From: a virus | Length of the DNA stretch: 33,680 nucleotides | Reading direction: 5' to 3' (one strand) | Virus record (IMG/VR): IMGVR_UViG_3300044634_000382 | Location: 1-33,680 of that record | Part shown: piece by piece, positions 24,801 to 33,680 of the stretch | How the letters are laid out: each line of letters begins with the position of its first letter | Position numbering within the stretch: the stretch's first letter is position 1 | Notes under the pieces: model-generated | What the model was told of the DNA's origin: nothing | The model's database searches: none | What the model saw: the letters and a program-made list of their open reading frames with translations, nothing else | Program-made: the position numbers and the translations under genes

Positions 24801-25593
24801 CGAAGTCTCCCTTGTCCCCTTTCGATCCTGTGAAACCAGTAGACCCATTGAAACCAGCTGGTCCTTGAGCTCCAAGAGATCCAGTAAAACCAGTTGCACC
24901 TAGAGATCCTGTAAATCCAATTGGACCCTGAGCTCCAAGAGAACCAGTAAACCCAATAGGACCCTGCGCACCCAACGAGCCAGTGAAACCGATAGGACCT
25001 TGTGGTCCTGTAGGTCCTTGTGGCCCCGTAAGACCAATAGGTCCTTGTGGTCCTGTTGCTCCTTGAGCCCCTTGTGGGCCAGTACTACCAGTAAAGCCTA
25101 TTGGACCTTGAGGTCCAGTGGCCCCTTGTGGTCCTTGTGCCCCCAGCGATCCAGTAAAGCCAATAGGACCCTGAGCACCTAATGAACCTGTGAAGCCAAT
25201 AGGACCCTGATCACCTAATGAACCAGTAAATCCAATTGGACCCTGATCACCCTGAGGTCCTTGTGCACCTAGTGATCCGGTAAATCCAATTGGACCTTGT
25301 GCACCCAATGAGCCCGTGAAGCCTATTGGACCTTGTGCGCCTAATGAGCCCGTGAAGCCTGTAGAACCTTGAGGACCGGTGGCACCCTGGGATCCTGTGA
25401 ATCCAGGATTGTTCGACCAGTATACTGCGGATCCGTTTGATACAAGACCCTGGCCAGCAGAACCAACACTACCGTTGGCTGAGATGCTGGTTGTCGTTAA
25501 GGTGTTAGCGGTTACGTCACCATTCGTCTCAATAACAGAGACGTTATTTCCTACAGCAAGGCCATTCCTTGCAATGAACTTTTTATCGGCCAT
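21862..25593 (-). CDS. Collagen-like tail fibre protein with S74 chaperone (third in transcription order)
   Basis: 1243 aa. Order: a short N-terminal segment with the linker [20 protein letters not shown] (41-60), a first Gly-X-Y run (about 64-270), a globular insert of about 130 aa ([12 protein letters not shown]...[17 protein letters not shown]), a second Gly-X-Y run, the linker [18 protein letters not shown], then four copies of an [11 protein letters not shown]-type module separated by beta domains. The C-terminal 102 residues are an S74 intramolecular chaperone. SDINLK holds the Ser1142/Lys1147 pair used for self-cleavage, and [13 protein letters not shown] is the conserved core. The protein should form a trimeric, host-binding fibre. 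The N-terminus is short, so attachment may use an adaptor. The ATG at 25593 follows AGGG. Confidence 0.88.
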   Translation of the reverse strand: MADKKFIARNGLAVGNNVSVIETNGDVTANTLTTTSISANGSVGSAGQGLVSNGSAVYWSNNPGFTGSQGATGPQGSTGFTGSLGAQGPIGFTGSLGAQGPIGFTGSLGAQGPQGDQGPIGFTGSLGDQGPIGFTGSLGAQGPIGFTGSLGAQGPQGATGPQGPIGFTGSTGPQGAQGATGPQGPIGLTGPQGPTGPQGPIGFTGSLGAQGPIGFTGSLGAQGPIGFTGSLGATGFTGSLGAQGPAGFNGSTGFTGSKGDKGDFGGASFEYLFSSNTTNTTPASGFMAFNNSNLSTANTLYINFLDQLSANNYNFLQTIDDSTSAVKGTFKAFEQANTLNSADFTIVGAHSHGANSFSVPVAWLSGATSFANNLDVIVTFVRTGDKGDTGFVGSQGPIGFTGSLGAQGPIGFTGSLGAQGPQGATGPQGPIGFTGSLGAQGPIGFTGSLGAQGAQGPQGAQGAQGPIGFTGSQGAQGAQGPIGFTGSLGAQGPQGATGPQGPIGFTGSLGAQGPQGAQGPAGPTGPQGPIGFTGSLGAQGPQGATGPQGPAGPTGPQGPIGFTGSLGAQGPQGATGPQGPAGPTGPQGPIGFTGSLGAQGPAGPTGPQGPQGAQGAQGATGPQGPIGFTGSTGLTSGDQTLAGVKTFSSAISAGAGINLTGTLALVNSGASTGNATGARLTESYGPVWNLSDSATWHHQVINGSMLCGLSAGGTNWGSGRVVASSEMRATIFYDYSNTAYYIDPNAGSNVFGEFKVNQNTTGGFQLISTTGTQSLWIRTGYSGAPTPSVAATNVQFQSSGSSSGTFNFWCGNSLALTIAGDYAEGAASLRAPIYYDSTNTAYYWNFADAAASNISTIITGFGYFLSNRNTSDNSAPLQAYATGGLGATMAFHRAGVFAVNMGLDSDNVFRIGGWSASNSLIQLDMSGNFTALTSSRGPIFYDSNNTTYYTDPAGSSVMSSIALGGATSVTQGVIWANGEIWLNGNNVRVAFNTDTSPDSTPNASVRGSGNDLVVQNWSGSASNDNFWVFGAGRYSESAASSRAPIFYDSNNTAYYFDGSSTAANALTVAGGIHVSVGNVTGQGIILADDGDIVDLNDGYCAMRFSNGVRVHSGNRTGGAVVALTSGGAVIASGDITAYGSPSDINLKYNIENIPNALEKLLTLNGVNFNYKKDGSRSTGVIAQEVEEVLPEVIYEATDPAGTETFKAVRYGNMVGLLIEAIKEQQTHINKLEDKINSIQNNRG
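21906..21913 (-). promoter_or_regulatory. Late promoter (TATAAATA) embedded in the end of the fibre gene
   Basis: Perfect TATAAATA on the minus strand, 46 bases before the ATG at 21860. It lies inside codons for Thr-His-Ile-Asn at the C-terminus of the upstream fibre. It probably drives the small genes and perhaps the enzyme cassette. Confidence 0.6.
23690..24447 (-). repeat. Collagen-like Gly-X-Y coding repeat, fibre at 21862-25593, second run
   Basis: Tandem 9-base units encoding Gly-Pro-Gln, Gly-Pro-Ile, Gly-Phe-Thr, Gly-Ser-Leu and Gly-Ala-Gln, in higher-order units such as [15 protein letters not shown]. The peptide is highly regular, but synonymous codons vary from copy to copy. Confidence 0.9.
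24797..25404 (-). repeat. Collagen-like Gly-X-Y coding repeat, fibre at 21862-25593, first run
   Basis: About 200 codons of Gly-X-Y, dominated by the unit [12 protein letters not shown]. It ends at [11 protein letters not shown], where a globular insert begins. Confidence 0.9.
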
Positions 25594-25626
25594 CGAGTTC
25601 CCTATCCCTCAGATGCTACTTTTGTT

Positions 25627-28600
25627 TCACTTTTTCAGTGAATTGATTTCTTGTTGCATGTTATTTATATGAGTTTGCTGTTCCTTGATGGCTTCAATTA
25701 GCAGAGGAACAATGCGCTCATAGTCTACTGTAAGATAACCACGACCAATAGGAGCTCCGGTTACAACTTCTGGCAATACTGCTTCTAGTTCCTGAGCAGA
25801 AACACCGACTTCTCTTGCTGGTTTGTATCCAAGTTTCTGTGCAGTCTCATTCGCCTCGTAATAGAAACCATTTAGTTTACAAACTTTATCAATTGCGTTG
25901 GTGATATTCCCAAACTTGGTTTTCAGTCTATCATCAGAATAGTATGCAATGATGTTACCAGCAGCGCGGATGGAGTCCCCGGTAGTATTGAAGTCGGCAT
26001 AGTAAGCTGTATCATTCTGGTCGTAAAAAATTGGAGATCGTGCGGATCCATCTATAACAGTATAACCACCTGTGCCGCCTGTAAGAGTTAGTGCAACAGC
26101 TGTATCATTACCAACCCCACCACGAGCTTTTAGGTTTGCCTCCATGTACACAGTCCCAGAGTTGAAATACGCTCCTCCAGGAAAATGAATATAACTTGAT
26201 GCAGTAATATATGGATTAGACGGGCCAAATGTGATATTGCCGTTAAGGCTTAACGCAGTTGCACCGGTGCCATCAAAGTAAAACGCTGTGTTGTCATTAT
26301 CGTAGAATATATTAGCATAAAGATTGCCAGAATAACCATTGTTATAAAGAGCGAACCGGTTCCACGCAGTAGTGCCACTTGCATTTGTCGATCTATAGAA
26401 TATACTGTTACTAAAGAAGTCAGCAGCAATCTGCATTGAGTAATAGTTTGCATCGTTGCTATGTGTAGCAGCAATCATGTGCATCCAGCTACCATTGTAC
26501 GGCCAGCCTTCAGCTGTGGTAGGAGTATCATGTTCGTAGAAACCAGAGTCAACGCGAGTTGATATATCTGCTCTGTTGGTAGAGTCCCCTGCAAATGTAG
26601 TCTGTGTACCAAAGGTCCCCGTTGGACCAGTAGGACCAGTCGGCCCCGTAGCTCCTTGTGCACCCTGAGCACCTTGCGGACCTTGTGGGCCCGTAGGTCC
26701 CGCAGGACCTTGCAATCCCTGAGGACCAGTAGGACCAGTTGGTCCTAGTGATCCAGTGAAGCCAATAGGACCCTGCGGTCCAGTAGGCCCAGCACCGCCT
26801 TGTGGGCCTTGTAGTCCTTGAGGCCCCTGTGGACCAGTTGCGCCTTGAGCTCCAAGAGATCCAGTAAATCCAATTGGGCCTTGAGGACCAGTTGCACCTT
26901 GTGGACCTTGTAGTCCTTGAGGCCCCTGTGGACCTTGAGGTCCTGTGGGCCCGGTAGGACCTATCGCCCAAGATGATGAACTTGTGCTGGATGTATAGGT
27001 GCCGCCATTAGGAATGTTAACTTGTCCAGGCATCCACTTAATCGCCGCATCGTCACCATTGGTAGAGGCTATACACAACCATCCCTCGCCAGGATCCCAT
27101 GTTGAGTTTAAATAGTTAGTTACTCTAAATCTTGTTTGATCTGAAGCCTGACTTTGCCCAGGTGTTACCTGATACCACAACGCTTCCCACGCAGCTAGGG
27201 GCACACCTGAAGCCGTTGCAGTAACAGTTGTTGTGACATTTGATGGGTTATAATACGTAACTGTTCCAGAAGTAGGACAATTAATGTCAATATATCCATC
27301 AGAGCTGAACTCTGTTCTTTCCACAGGAATAGCTATGACTCGGGCGGTCCACTTGATGAAGCTACTAATCCACGAAACAGTTCCTCCACCCGAAAGAACA
27401 TAATTAGCCATAAACGTATTATATTCAGTTGGTCCTTGAGGTCCTGTTGGTCCGGTCGGTCCTATTGGGCCTCCTGGGCCTTGTGGACCTTGGGGTCCTT
27501 GCGCGCCGAGCGAGCCCGTAAATCCTATTGGACCCTGAGGTCCTTGAGGACCAGTAGGACCTGGTGGGCCAATAGGACCTTGTGGTCCCAGCGAACCTGT
27601 AAAGCCAATCGGACCCTGTGGTCCAATGGGACCTTGTGGTCCTAGCGAGCCAGTGGCACCTTGAGATCCAGTAAAGCCAATAGGCCCCTGAGCACCTTGT
27701 GGTCCTTGCGCACCAAGTGAACCTGTAAATCCAATCGGACCTTGTGCTCCTTGTGGGCCAGTAGGTCCTTGAGCTCCTTGTGAACCTGTGAACCCTATAG
27801 CTCCTTGTGGTCCTTGTGGACCAGCTGGGCCTTGGGCTCCTTGAGATCCAGTGTATCCTAAAGGACCTTGAGCGCCAGTCGATCCATTGAAACCAGTCAC
27901 CCCTTGAGGACCTAGATCACCTTGTGAACCTGTAAATCCAATAGGACCTTGAGGACCAGTCGGACCAGTTGCACCTTGTGAACCAGTAAAGCCTGCACCC
28001 TGCGATCCAGTGAAGCCAATTGGACCCTGAGTTCCTTGTGGTCCTACTACAGTCGACGCTGATCCTGTGAAGCCAATACTTCCTGTGAATCCTACGTCAC
28101 CTTGTGAACCAGTGAATCCAATAGGACCCTGAGGTCCAACAACACCCTGTGAACCTGTGAATCCTATTGGACCGATAGAACCAGTGAAGCCTATGTCTCC
28201 TTTTGATCCAGTGAAGCCAGTCGAACCAGTGAAACCAGTATCGCCGCGGTTTCCAGCCACAAGAAATGAAACGACAACGTTTGTAGCATTAGCAAGAGGA
28301 GTGGTATTACCAGAAACATATGCTACAGGAACGTCGAAGTGGTTACCATGATCGGTATGTGTGCCGGTGATATTGAAAATTATAAAATTAGCGGAATTAG
28401 CTTCTTCGCTAAGTTTAATAGAACCTTTAATATCAGATGTCGAATCATCGATTGTCTGAATGAATGCAGTTAGATCTGTATCGTTTCTATCAACAGTAGA
28501 GATACCCATCACAGTTGCTTGAGATGGGTTTGTGTTTGTTAGTAGAACATAGCCATCTTCAATGTTTTCAATGAAGATGTCAGTAGACCATTGGTAGTAA

Positions 28601-28779
28601 AAGGATGCACCACCAAATTCACCAGGTTCACCTTTAGAGCCAGTAAAGCCTGCTCCCGAACCCCAGTATGTGGCCGATCCGTTAGATAGCAGAGCCTGAC
28701 CAGCAGACCCGACAGTGCCGTTCGCAACGAGTCCCTTGACACCAATAGGGTTGAAGAAATATTTTGTATCTTTAGCCAT
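25627..28779 (-). CDS. Collagen-like tail fibre protein with S74 chaperone (second in transcription order)
   Basis: 1050 aa. Order: N-terminus with the linker [20 protein letters not shown], a short Gly-X-Y piece, a globular insert related to that of the fibre at 21862 ([15 protein letters not shown] ... [16 protein letters not shown]), a long Gly-X-Y run, a different globular insert of about 150 aa (27428-26966), another Gly-X-Y run, a beta domain, two IFYD-type modules and a C-terminal S74 chaperone. The latter begins at SDDRLK, with Ser948 and Lys953 as the self-cleavage pair. Its last 100 residues are nearly the same as in the fibre at 29995. The ATG at 28779 overlaps the preceding gene by 8 bases. 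Confidence 0.88.
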   Translation of the reverse strand: MAKDTKYFFNPIGVKGLVANGTVGSAGQALLSNGSATYWGSGAGFTGSKGEPGEFGGASFYYQWSTDIFIENIEDGYVLLTNTNPSQATVMGISTVDRNDTDLTAFIQTIDDSTSDIKGSIKLSEEANSANFIIFNITGTHTDHGNHFDVPVAYVSGNTTPLANATNVVVSFLVAGNRGDTGFTGSTGFTGSKGDIGFTGSIGPIGFTGSQGVVGPQGPIGFTGSQGDVGFTGSIGFTGSASTVVGPQGTQGPIGFTGSQGAGFTGSQGATGPTGPQGPIGFTGSQGDLGPQGVTGFNGSTGAQGPLGYTGSQGAQGPAGPQGPQGAIGFTGSQGAQGPTGPQGAQGPIGFTGSLGAQGPQGAQGPIGFTGSQGATGSLGPQGPIGPQGPIGFTGSLGPQGPIGPPGPTGPQGPQGPIGFTGSLGAQGPQGPQGPGGPIGPTGPTGPQGPTEYNTFMANYVLSGGGTVSWISSFIKWTARVIAIPVERTEFSSDGYIDINCPTSGTVTYYNPSNVTTTVTATASGVPLAAWEALWYQVTPGQSQASDQTRFRVTNYLNSTWDPGEGWLCIASTNGDDAAIKWMPGQVNIPNGGTYTSSTSSSSWAIGPTGPTGPQGPQGPQGLQGPQGATGPQGPIGFTGSLGAQGATGPQGPQGLQGPQGGAGPTGPQGPIGFTGSLGPTGPTGPQGLQGPAGPTGPQGPQGAQGAQGATGPTGPTGPTGTFGTQTTFAGDSTNRADISTRVDSGFYEHDTPTTAEGWPYNGSWMHMIAATHSNDANYYSMQIAADFFSNSIFYRSTNASGTTAWNRFALYNNGYSGNLYANIFYDNDNTAFYFDGTGATALSLNGNITFGPSNPYITASSYIHFPGGAYFNSGTVYMEANLKARGGVGNDTAVALTLTGGTGGYTVIDGSARSPIFYDQNDTAYYADFNTTGDSIRAAGNIIAYYSDDRLKTKFGNITNAIDKVCKLNGFYYEANETAQKLGYKPAREVGVSAQELEAVLPEVVTGAPIGRGYLTVDYERIVPLLIEAIKEQQTHINNMQQEINSLKK
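25662..25669 (-). promoter_or_regulatory. Late promoter (TATAAATA) embedded in the end of the middle fibre gene
   Basis: Perfect TATAAATA on the minus strand, 69 bases before the ATG at 25593. It lies in the same Thr-His-Ile-Asn codons as the box at 21906-21913, so promoter and coding end appear to have been duplicated together. Confidence 0.55.
26610..26966 (-). repeat. Collagen-like Gly-X-Y coding repeat, fibre at 25627-28779, C-terminal run
   Basis: About 115 codons of Gly-X-Y with many GPT and GPQ triplets, ending in three or four GPT triplets before [11 protein letters not shown]. Confidence 0.9.
27428..28249 (-). repeat. Collagen-like Gly-X-Y coding repeat, fibre at 25627-28779, main run
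   Basis: About 270 codons of Gly-X-Y, mixing [14 protein letters not shown]-type units with [11 protein letters not shown] units. It is briefly broken at [11 protein letters not shown] and contains one GPP triplet ([10 protein letters not shown]), rare in these fibres. Confidence 0.9.
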
Positions 28780-29998
28780 TCGTTAACTCTATCAGGGTTG
28801 TGTTGCTTACGCGAACTGGAACATAGCTAAACTCAGATGGTATTGTGGCAAAGCTGAGAGCAGTGACTTCTGTATTATATGTAGCCGTCTGCTGAACAGG
28901 GGTAGCACCATTATAACTATATATCGTGGTGTTAGATGTGTATGAATACGCAACCTTGTTTACTGCCTGTTGAGCTCCACAGTTAACCGTGTTTATGAAA
29001 ACGTTATTAGAGCTGTCCACAAACACTCTGTTGGAGTCCATTACAGCAACATTGGATCCTGCAGCAACAGCCGACCACTTGAAGTAGAATGTCCCATTAG
29101 ACTGATTGTATGTCTCGAATGGATTCAGCTGCTTGATAGAAGGTGTTCTGTATCTGAGCTCTGTTCCTACTACACCGAAGCCATACGAAACAAACACAGT
29201 ATTCGATGTTGCAGTGAAGTCGATTGTGTAGGTAGTCTCTGTGGTTGTCACTTCTCTGATAGCAATGTCTTCTGCAGCAATAGAAGATCCTACCGAGATA
29301 GCAGCAGCCTGTCCTTGCACTGCAGAACCGTTATAGACCACCGTAGAAGGGACAAAGAAGGCGTTTGCTTGTACTCTGTAGCGCTGGTTAGGGACAACAG
29401 AAAGTTGTATGTATTGTGAATTTCTATGTTGACCTGACGACTGAATTACAGTATAATCTCCATTGGAGCCCAGGAAAGAACCATTGAATGAAACCAGAGA
29501 GTTGGCACTATACAGCTCGGCCCCTGTCATTCTAGGACCTAGCGTGTTCGCTGTAACAAAGGCGTTTGCGTCCCCAAAGAAGTTGTTGTTTGCAGCACGT
29601 GCTGTCATGTTATTGGCAGCGCCTTCGAAGTAGATTCCTACTCCTTCGGTGTGGCGGATGTTCTTTCCAGAGACCGTGTGCTCTGCATACAGATCAGCAG
29701 GAGTGACTGTCTTCACCATTGTGAACGTGGTAGGATAGACAGAAGGAGTGCATTTGATCTCGCCGACATAATTGTTGACAGATGTAGTGATCTCATCTGG
29801 TCTTGCACCACTGACAGACATACTATCCTGAATCTCAGAAGTAGTAATACCATCTGTTGTAATTATCATCTGAGACACAGAAGAGTCACTCCTGGACACT
29901 ACATGAATGTCCAGGGTGATCATTCTATCCTCTGCTAGATCAAAAGTATCTAGCACCTGAGGAGAGGTAGAGTTTGCTACGTATACAGTAGTTGTCAT
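28772..29998 (-). CDS. Beta-rich virion protein between fibre genes
   Basis: 408 aa, not assigned to a named family. It starts [20 protein letters not shown] and is Thr/Ser/Val/Asn-rich with no collagen run and no S74 domain. About residues 165-300 ([20 protein letters not shown] ... [17 protein letters not shown]) resemble a jelly-roll carbohydrate-binding module by pattern. The last 100 residues repeat short strand motifs ([20 protein letters not shown]). The ATG at 29998 overlaps the stop of the upstream fibre (ATGA), and the gene overlaps the next fibre by 8 bases. It is therefore made together with them, perhaps as a fibre adaptor or a glycan-binding part. This is inference. Confidence 0.72.
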   Translation of the reverse strand: MTTTVYVANSTSPQVLDTFDLAEDRMITLDIHVVSRSDSSVSQMIITTDGITTSEIQDSMSVSGARPDEITTSVNNYVGEIKCTPSVYPTTFTMVKTVTPADLYAEHTVSGKNIRHTEGVGIYFEGAANNMTARAANNNFFGDANAFVTANTLGPRMTGAELYSANSLVSFNGSFLGSNGDYTVIQSSGQHRNSQYIQLSVVPNQRYRVQANAFFVPSTVVYNGSAVQGQAAAISVGSSIAAEDIAIREVTTTETTYTIDFTATSNTVFVSYGFGVVGTELRYRTPSIKQLNPFETYNQSNGTFYFKWSAVAAGSNVAVMDSNRVFVDSSNNVFINTVNCGAQQAVNKVAYSYTSNTTIYSYNGATPVQQTATYNTEVTALSFATIPSEFSYVPVRVSNTTLIELTNG

Positions 29999-32900
29999 CT
30001 TGCTTTCAACATTTCAACTTCGGCACTGAGTTCTTTGATTGCTTCGATAAGAAGAGGAACGACACGCTCGTAGTCCACAGTCAGATATCCATGACCAATA
30101 GGAGCATCTGTCACCACTTCAGGAAGAACCTCTTGTAGTTCCTGTGCCGAGACTCCGACCTCTCTCTTTGGTTTATAGCCAAGTTTCTGTGCAGTCTCGT
30201 TTGCTTCATAATAGAAACCATTCAGCTTGCGGACTTTATCAACTGCATTAGTGATATTTCCGAACTTAGTTTTCAGTCTATCATCGGAGTAGTATGCAAT
30301 GATGTTACCAGCTGCACGAATAGAATCACCAGTAGTGTTAAAGTCAGCATAGTAGGCTGTATCATTACTATCATAGAAGATAGGCGCACGAAGACTGCTT
30401 CCGGCTTGAAGACTGTTGTTGACGTATACGTTGCTGCCGCCGAGTGGATCGCTTCCGTTATTGACTGACATAACCTGAGTAGACATATCATAGTCAGTAT
30501 AGAAGCGCACACCATTATAGGTAGGGTTTGCTCCAATTTTTATGCCGGTGTGGAACGCAATACGTAGGTCAGGGAACGGACTATTCCACGCACCACCTTC
30601 ACGATAAATTGCATAAGCCGTACTGCGGTCACCGCCGAAATACACACCAAACTGGTGATCATCTGAAACAGCTGCTATGTTAGTAAGATAATAGCTTTTA
30701 GTTTCCCACATAACGCTAGTGGCATCTGGATTAGCGTAATAAGCAGTGTTATTGCTGTCGTAGAATATTGGAGCACGAAGGTCTACGTTGTTTGTAAATG
30801 ATGCAGAATTTATGGCTATTTGATTCCAAGCATCATAATCAGTATCCCAACCTGTACGAACCCATAGCCCGTTACCATCAGTTCCATTATGTGGAGCGTA
30901 TAATTGGAACTTAGCTTGTCCGGTACCGGCCATGCTAAGTAGAACCCCGTACATGTATGCACCTGGTCTATTTGAACCAGACCCGTTAGTTACGATTCTA
31001 TAGCTAGCTTCTGATCCATCGATGTAAGTGTTCCAGTCTTCAGATGTTACAGCATCTCTGAAACGAATATAGGTTGTATCGTTTCCGCTGCCAACTAGCG
31101 TACCAGCACCAGCGTTCAGCGTGACTGTAGCACTATTAAAGTTAAACTTTAGTACATCTGATGCATCATGATAGATACCACAATGGGAATACCCAGCGCG
31201 ATGCAGACCAATCCCAGCCGTGCCAGAAGTTGCTTGAACTTCGAGTTGCAAGCCATTGTAGTAGTTAGCCGGAGATGCAATATTGTTGGCAATGATTAGG
31301 TCAAGAAGGTTTGTAGTATTATTACCATCAACATAATAAGCAGTGTTATCACTATCATAGAAGATGGGTGCTCTTGCAGAGGAGCCATCCACAAGAAAAT
31401 AGTCCCCACCAACAACCCTGGCTCTCCAGTTACCGCTTTGATTTAGAAATCCGATGTTATTGGACTGGTCGTAATAAATATAACCGCGGACTGTTCCGTT
31501 GTGGGTGTCCCTAAATCGAATGCCTTGGCCATTGATATTGCCACCACCCATATTCCAGTAATTGCCGGCATCCGAATACCAATGCTGGCCAGTAGATTGG
31601 TTGTACAATCCATTACCACTGCTATTACTTCTAAACCACCCTCTAGCATAATAATCGTTTGTTGTTAGATCAGTATTCAACACGCTAGCAGATGTCGGAT
31701 CGATATAGTAATTAGTGTCGTTGCTATCGTAGAAAATAGACGCATACGCTGGATTTGTGTTATTAGTACTAGATGTAGGAGGAAAAACAGTGTGCGCAAC
31801 ACTCACTGTATGGTACGTAGAGGCTTCTAAGCTGATTACCCAACCAGCATCCCAACGAGTATATTCATAATTAGTATAACCTACCTGAACATCTGTAATG
31901 AATACTTGAGGATATGACCACGCCGAATCTAAGTTGCCAATAATAACATACATGTTAGTACCATCATAGGTAAATCTAACATTCTGGGCCGTGCGATTAG
32001 CTGTGGTCATATACGCAAACGTATTGTACCATAGTCCGGAGCTTGTATGACCACCACAATAGATATCAAATGATAAATTATCATATGTGTATATACGAAC
32101 AGTAAATCGCAGCATTGGGTATACTGTTTCTGGTAGCTTTATCTTAAAAGCGCCAGTCACACTACCAGTTGATAGATATGTACCGCCACCAGGGTGTATG
32201 TTACGTAAACCGGACACGTTGTCGCTAACAGCAGCCTGAGTTAGTATGCTGCTACTAAACGTTTTAACTCCTGCAAGTGTCTGATCGCCACTTGTTAAAC
32301 CGGTCGGACCAGTGGCACCCTGCGGTCCAGTAGCTCCTTGCGCGCCCTGTGCACCTTGCGGCCCCTGTGGACCAGTTGGACCAGTTGGACCTGCAGGACC
32401 TTGTGGTCCAGTAGCCCCAAGTGAACCTGTAAAGCCAATTGGACCCTGCGGCCCAGTAGCTCCTTGCGCCCCCTGAGCACCTTGAGGACCCGTAGCTCCT
32501 TGTGGACCTGAATTCGGACTTGTCCAGTATACTGTGCTTCCGTTAGTGGCAAGAACCTGACCAGATGATCCGTTAGAGTTGTTAGCTGTTACAGTATTGA
32601 CTTTAGCAACGTTTAATATAGATGTGCTAGCAGGGTCGATATAGTATCCAGTGTTGTCACTATCGTACATAAGGGTCGCCCTTATGTCACTGGGGAAATA
32701 AGTATTTTTAAGCTCGTCTACACTAAAAATTGTACGCTTCGATGCAGGATAGCCACCCCAAATCTGCATATTGTATAGAGCAATAGGAAGATAAGCGTAT
32801 TCGCCTGTTGTCGTCCATGTTGGCTGGAAGTCAATGTAGACAGTTTTATAGTGGCTTGTACTTCCAGCAGCATCAATAAACGGTAGTGTATTAAACGGCA

Positions 32901-33680
32901 AGTACATATGCCCAGGCCACGACCCAATTTGAGTGCTGCTATTAGTGACTTGAATAAATGTATTGTCGGCTCTTATTGCACTTATTTTAACAGTTGTAGA
33001 ATGAACGTGACCCGCCCAGTACATGTAAAGAGCATCAAGGAACACATAGCTTCCGTTGTTTATCACTTCAATTCTAAAATATGGAGTGTTGTTTGGAATA
33101 TTAATATTAGACGCAGCGTTACCTCCTACAAACTTTCTTTTCTCTGTATCTGAAAAGCTAGTGTATTCGGTCCATGTACTTCCGTTTGTTGAAGTATAGA
33201 ATTTGATGTTGGCAATCGGATAGAATGCAGTTTTGTTATCAAACTGCTCTTGGAACAAAGCCATTTCGGTAACAGTTGGAGTTCCAAGGTTGTTGGTCGG
33301 CACACCAGTATTACGCTGGAAGTATCTTCCAACATATGTGTTGTCGAATGTTTTTGTACCAGTTATTGTTTGATCGCCGCTTGTTAAACCAGTAGAACCA
33401 GTAAAACCAATAGGACCCTGTGGGCCCGTAGGACCAGTTGGGCCAGCAGGTCCTTGAGGACCTTGTGGGCCAGTAGGTCCTGCTGGACCTTGAGCACCCA
33501 ACGAACCAGTAAAGCCAATTGGACCTTGTGGTCCCGTAGGGCCAGCTGGGCCTTGAGGACCAGTTGCACCCTGAGGTCCTTGCGCACCCAGAGATCCAGT
33601 GAATCCAATTGGTCCTTGAGGTCCAGTGGCCCCTTGAGGCCCCTGTGCCCCTAATGATCCAGTGAAGCCAATATTACCCT
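29995..33680 (-). CDS. Collagen-like tail fibre protein with S74 chaperone, 5' end outside window
   Basis: At least 1227 aa. The open frame runs off the right edge inside a Gly-X-Y run; a TTG near 33501 is only an internal Leu codon, not a start. Order of the visible part: Gly-X-Y run, [16 protein letters not shown] linker, a globular domain with [20 protein letters not shown] and [17 protein letters not shown] (a module I know from cyanophage fibres), an IFYD module, the linker [17 protein letters not shown], a second Gly-X-Y run, a second TGLTSGDQT linker, and several beta domains interleaved with four more [11 protein letters not shown] modules. The S74 chaperone of 97 aa starts at SDDRLK, with the Ser/Lys self-cleavage pair. 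The start codon cannot be seen. Confidence 0.88.
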   Translation of the reverse strand, partial: GNIGFTGSLGAQGPQGATGPQGPIGFTGSLGAQGPQGATGPQGPAGPTGPQGPIGFTGSLGAQGPAGPTGPQGPQGPAGPTGPTGPQGPIGFTGSTGLTSGDQTITGTKTFDNTYVGRYFQRNTGVPTNNLGTPTVTEMALFQEQFDNKTAFYPIANIKFYTSTNGSTWTEYTSFSDTEKRKFVGGNAASNINIPNNTPYFRIEVINNGSYVFLDALYMYWAGHVHSTTVKISAIRADNTFIQVTNSSTQIGSWPGHMYLPFNTLPFIDAAGSTSHYKTVYIDFQPTWTTTGEYAYLPIALYNMQIWGGYPASKRTIFSVDELKNTYFPSDIRATLMYDSDNTGYYIDPASTSILNVAKVNTVTANNSNGSSGQVLATNGSTVYWTSPNSGPQGATGPQGAQGAQGATGPQGPIGFTGSLGATGPQGPAGPTGPTGPQGPQGAQGAQGATGPQGATGPTGLTSGDQTLAGVKTFSSSILTQAAVSDNVSGLRNIHPGGGTYLSTGSVTGAFKIKLPETVYPMLRFTVRIYTYDNLSFDIYCGGHTSSGLWYNTFAYMTTANRTAQNVRFTYDGTNMYVIIGNLDSAWSYPQVFITDVQVGYTNYEYTRWDAGWVISLEASTYHTVSVAHTVFPPTSSTNNTNPAYASIFYDSNDTNYYIDPTSASVLNTDLTTNDYYARGWFRSNSSGNGLYNQSTGQHWYSDAGNYWNMGGGNINGQGIRFRDTHNGTVRGYIYYDQSNNIGFLNQSGNWRARVVGGDYFLVDGSSARAPIFYDSDNTAYYVDGNNTTNLLDLIIANNIASPANYYNGLQLEVQATSGTAGIGLHRAGYSHCGIYHDASDVLKFNFNSATVTLNAGAGTLVGSGNDTTYIRFRDAVTSEDWNTYIDGSEASYRIVTNGSGSNRPGAYMYGVLLSMAGTGQAKFQLYAPHNGTDGNGLWVRTGWDTDYDAWNQIAINSASFTNNVDLRAPIFYDSNNTAYYANPDATSVMWETKSYYLTNIAAVSDDHQFGVYFGGDRSTAYAIYREGGAWNSPFPDLRIAFHTGIKIGANPTYNGVRFYTDYDMSTQVMSVNNGSDPLGGSNVYVNNSLQAGSSLRAPIFYDSNDTAYYADFNTTGDSIRAAGNIIAYYSDDRLKTKFGNITNAVDKVRKLNGFYYEANETAQKLGYKPKREVGVSAQELQEVLPEVVTDAPIGHGYLTVDYERVVPLLIEAIKELSAEVEMLKAR
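32288..32507 (-). repeat. Collagen-like Gly-X-Y coding repeat, fibre at 29995, inner run
   Basis: About 70 codons of Gly-X-Y between the NGSTVYW linker and TGLTSGDQT. Confidence 0.88.
33378..33680 (-). repeat. Collagen-like Gly-X-Y coding repeat, fibre at 29995, outer run (continues past window)
   Basis: About 100 visible codons of Gly-X-Y, using the same [15 protein letters not shown] unit as the fibre at 21862. It continues beyond the right edge. Confidence 0.88.

Noticed and set aside
23690-25404. Dense direct repeats that could suggest a CRISPR array
   Set aside because: Repeats are multiples of nine bases, in frame, and encode Gly-X-Y. There are no constant repeats separated by unique spacers.
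28970-29419. 149-aa plus-strand open frame opposite the 408-aa gene
   Set aside because: Composition is Cys/Ser/Arg-rich, without homology signals or a start context. It overlaps a well-supported minus-strand gene completely.
29995-33501. Start of the right-hand fibre at the TTG near 33501
   Set aside because: The TTG is a Leu codon in a GSLGAQ repeat, and the frame stays open in collagen-like sequence to the window edge. The true start lies outside.
33454-33654. Plus-strand open frames rich in Trp/Ser/Arg/Leu opposite the collagen-like runs (also near 25000-25182 and 27436-27645)
   Set aside because: They are antisense shadows of Gly-Pro-Gln codons, repetitive in the same way. There is no independent support.

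Overview
The window is a piece of a T4-like (Tevenvirinae/cyanophage-type) contractile-tail phage genome. Every supported gene lies on the minus strand, so the genome reads from right to left. The head, neck and tail genes follow the order known from marine T4-like phages, chiefly cyanomyoviruses: 13-14-15-16-17-18-19-20-67-68-(x)-21-22-23-3-uvsY-(x)-uvsW-(x)-55-47. Collagen-like tail fibres and an accessory 'auxiliary metabolism' cassette also point to a marine phage. The host cannot be fixed from this window: no photosynthesis gene, tRNA or integrase is visible.

Right to left: (1) 33680-21862 holds three large fibre genes, the first cut by the window edge. They combine Gly-X-Y collagen-like runs, a repeated '[11 protein letters not shown]' module and a C-terminal S74-type autoproteolytic chaperone. 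A 408-aa beta-rich protein sits between the first two. (2) 21860-20686 holds three small genes of virion or accessory type. (3) 20686-17480 is a tightly overlapping cassette: a membrane fatty-acid desaturase, an unknown 182-aa protein, a sulfotransferase and two Fe(II)/2-oxoglutarate dioxygenases. (4) 17447-13099 carries the neck and packaging genes gp13, gp14, gp15, gp16 and gp17. (5) 13037-10139 carries tail sheath gp18 and tail tube gp19. (6) 10108-4011 is head morphogenesis: portal gp20, acidic core gp67, a second core protein, a small unknown protein, protease gp21, scaffold gp22 and major capsid gp23, followed by a strong intrinsic terminator. (7) 3918-1 carries a tube-fold tail protein (gp3 position), then the recombination and late-transcription block uvsY, uvsW, sigma-55 and the start of gp47.

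Regulation is readable in the sequence. NATAAATA octamers (the T4 late-promoter type) stand 23-69 nt before gp13, gp18, gp19, gp67, gp22, gp23, gp3, the 132-aa gene and the middle fibre gene. A sigma-70-type promoter with 17-bp spacing (TTGACC/TATACT) lies just before uvsY, where the gene set changes from late structural to early/middle recombination genes. Many neighbours are joined by ATGA or TAATG overlaps, which suggests translational coupling. There is no gene-free stretch longer than about 100 bases.

The most unusual part is the 17.5-20.7 kb enzyme cassette next to the collagen-like fibres. It raises the untested possibility that the oxygenases or the sulfotransferase modify the fibres or the host surface.
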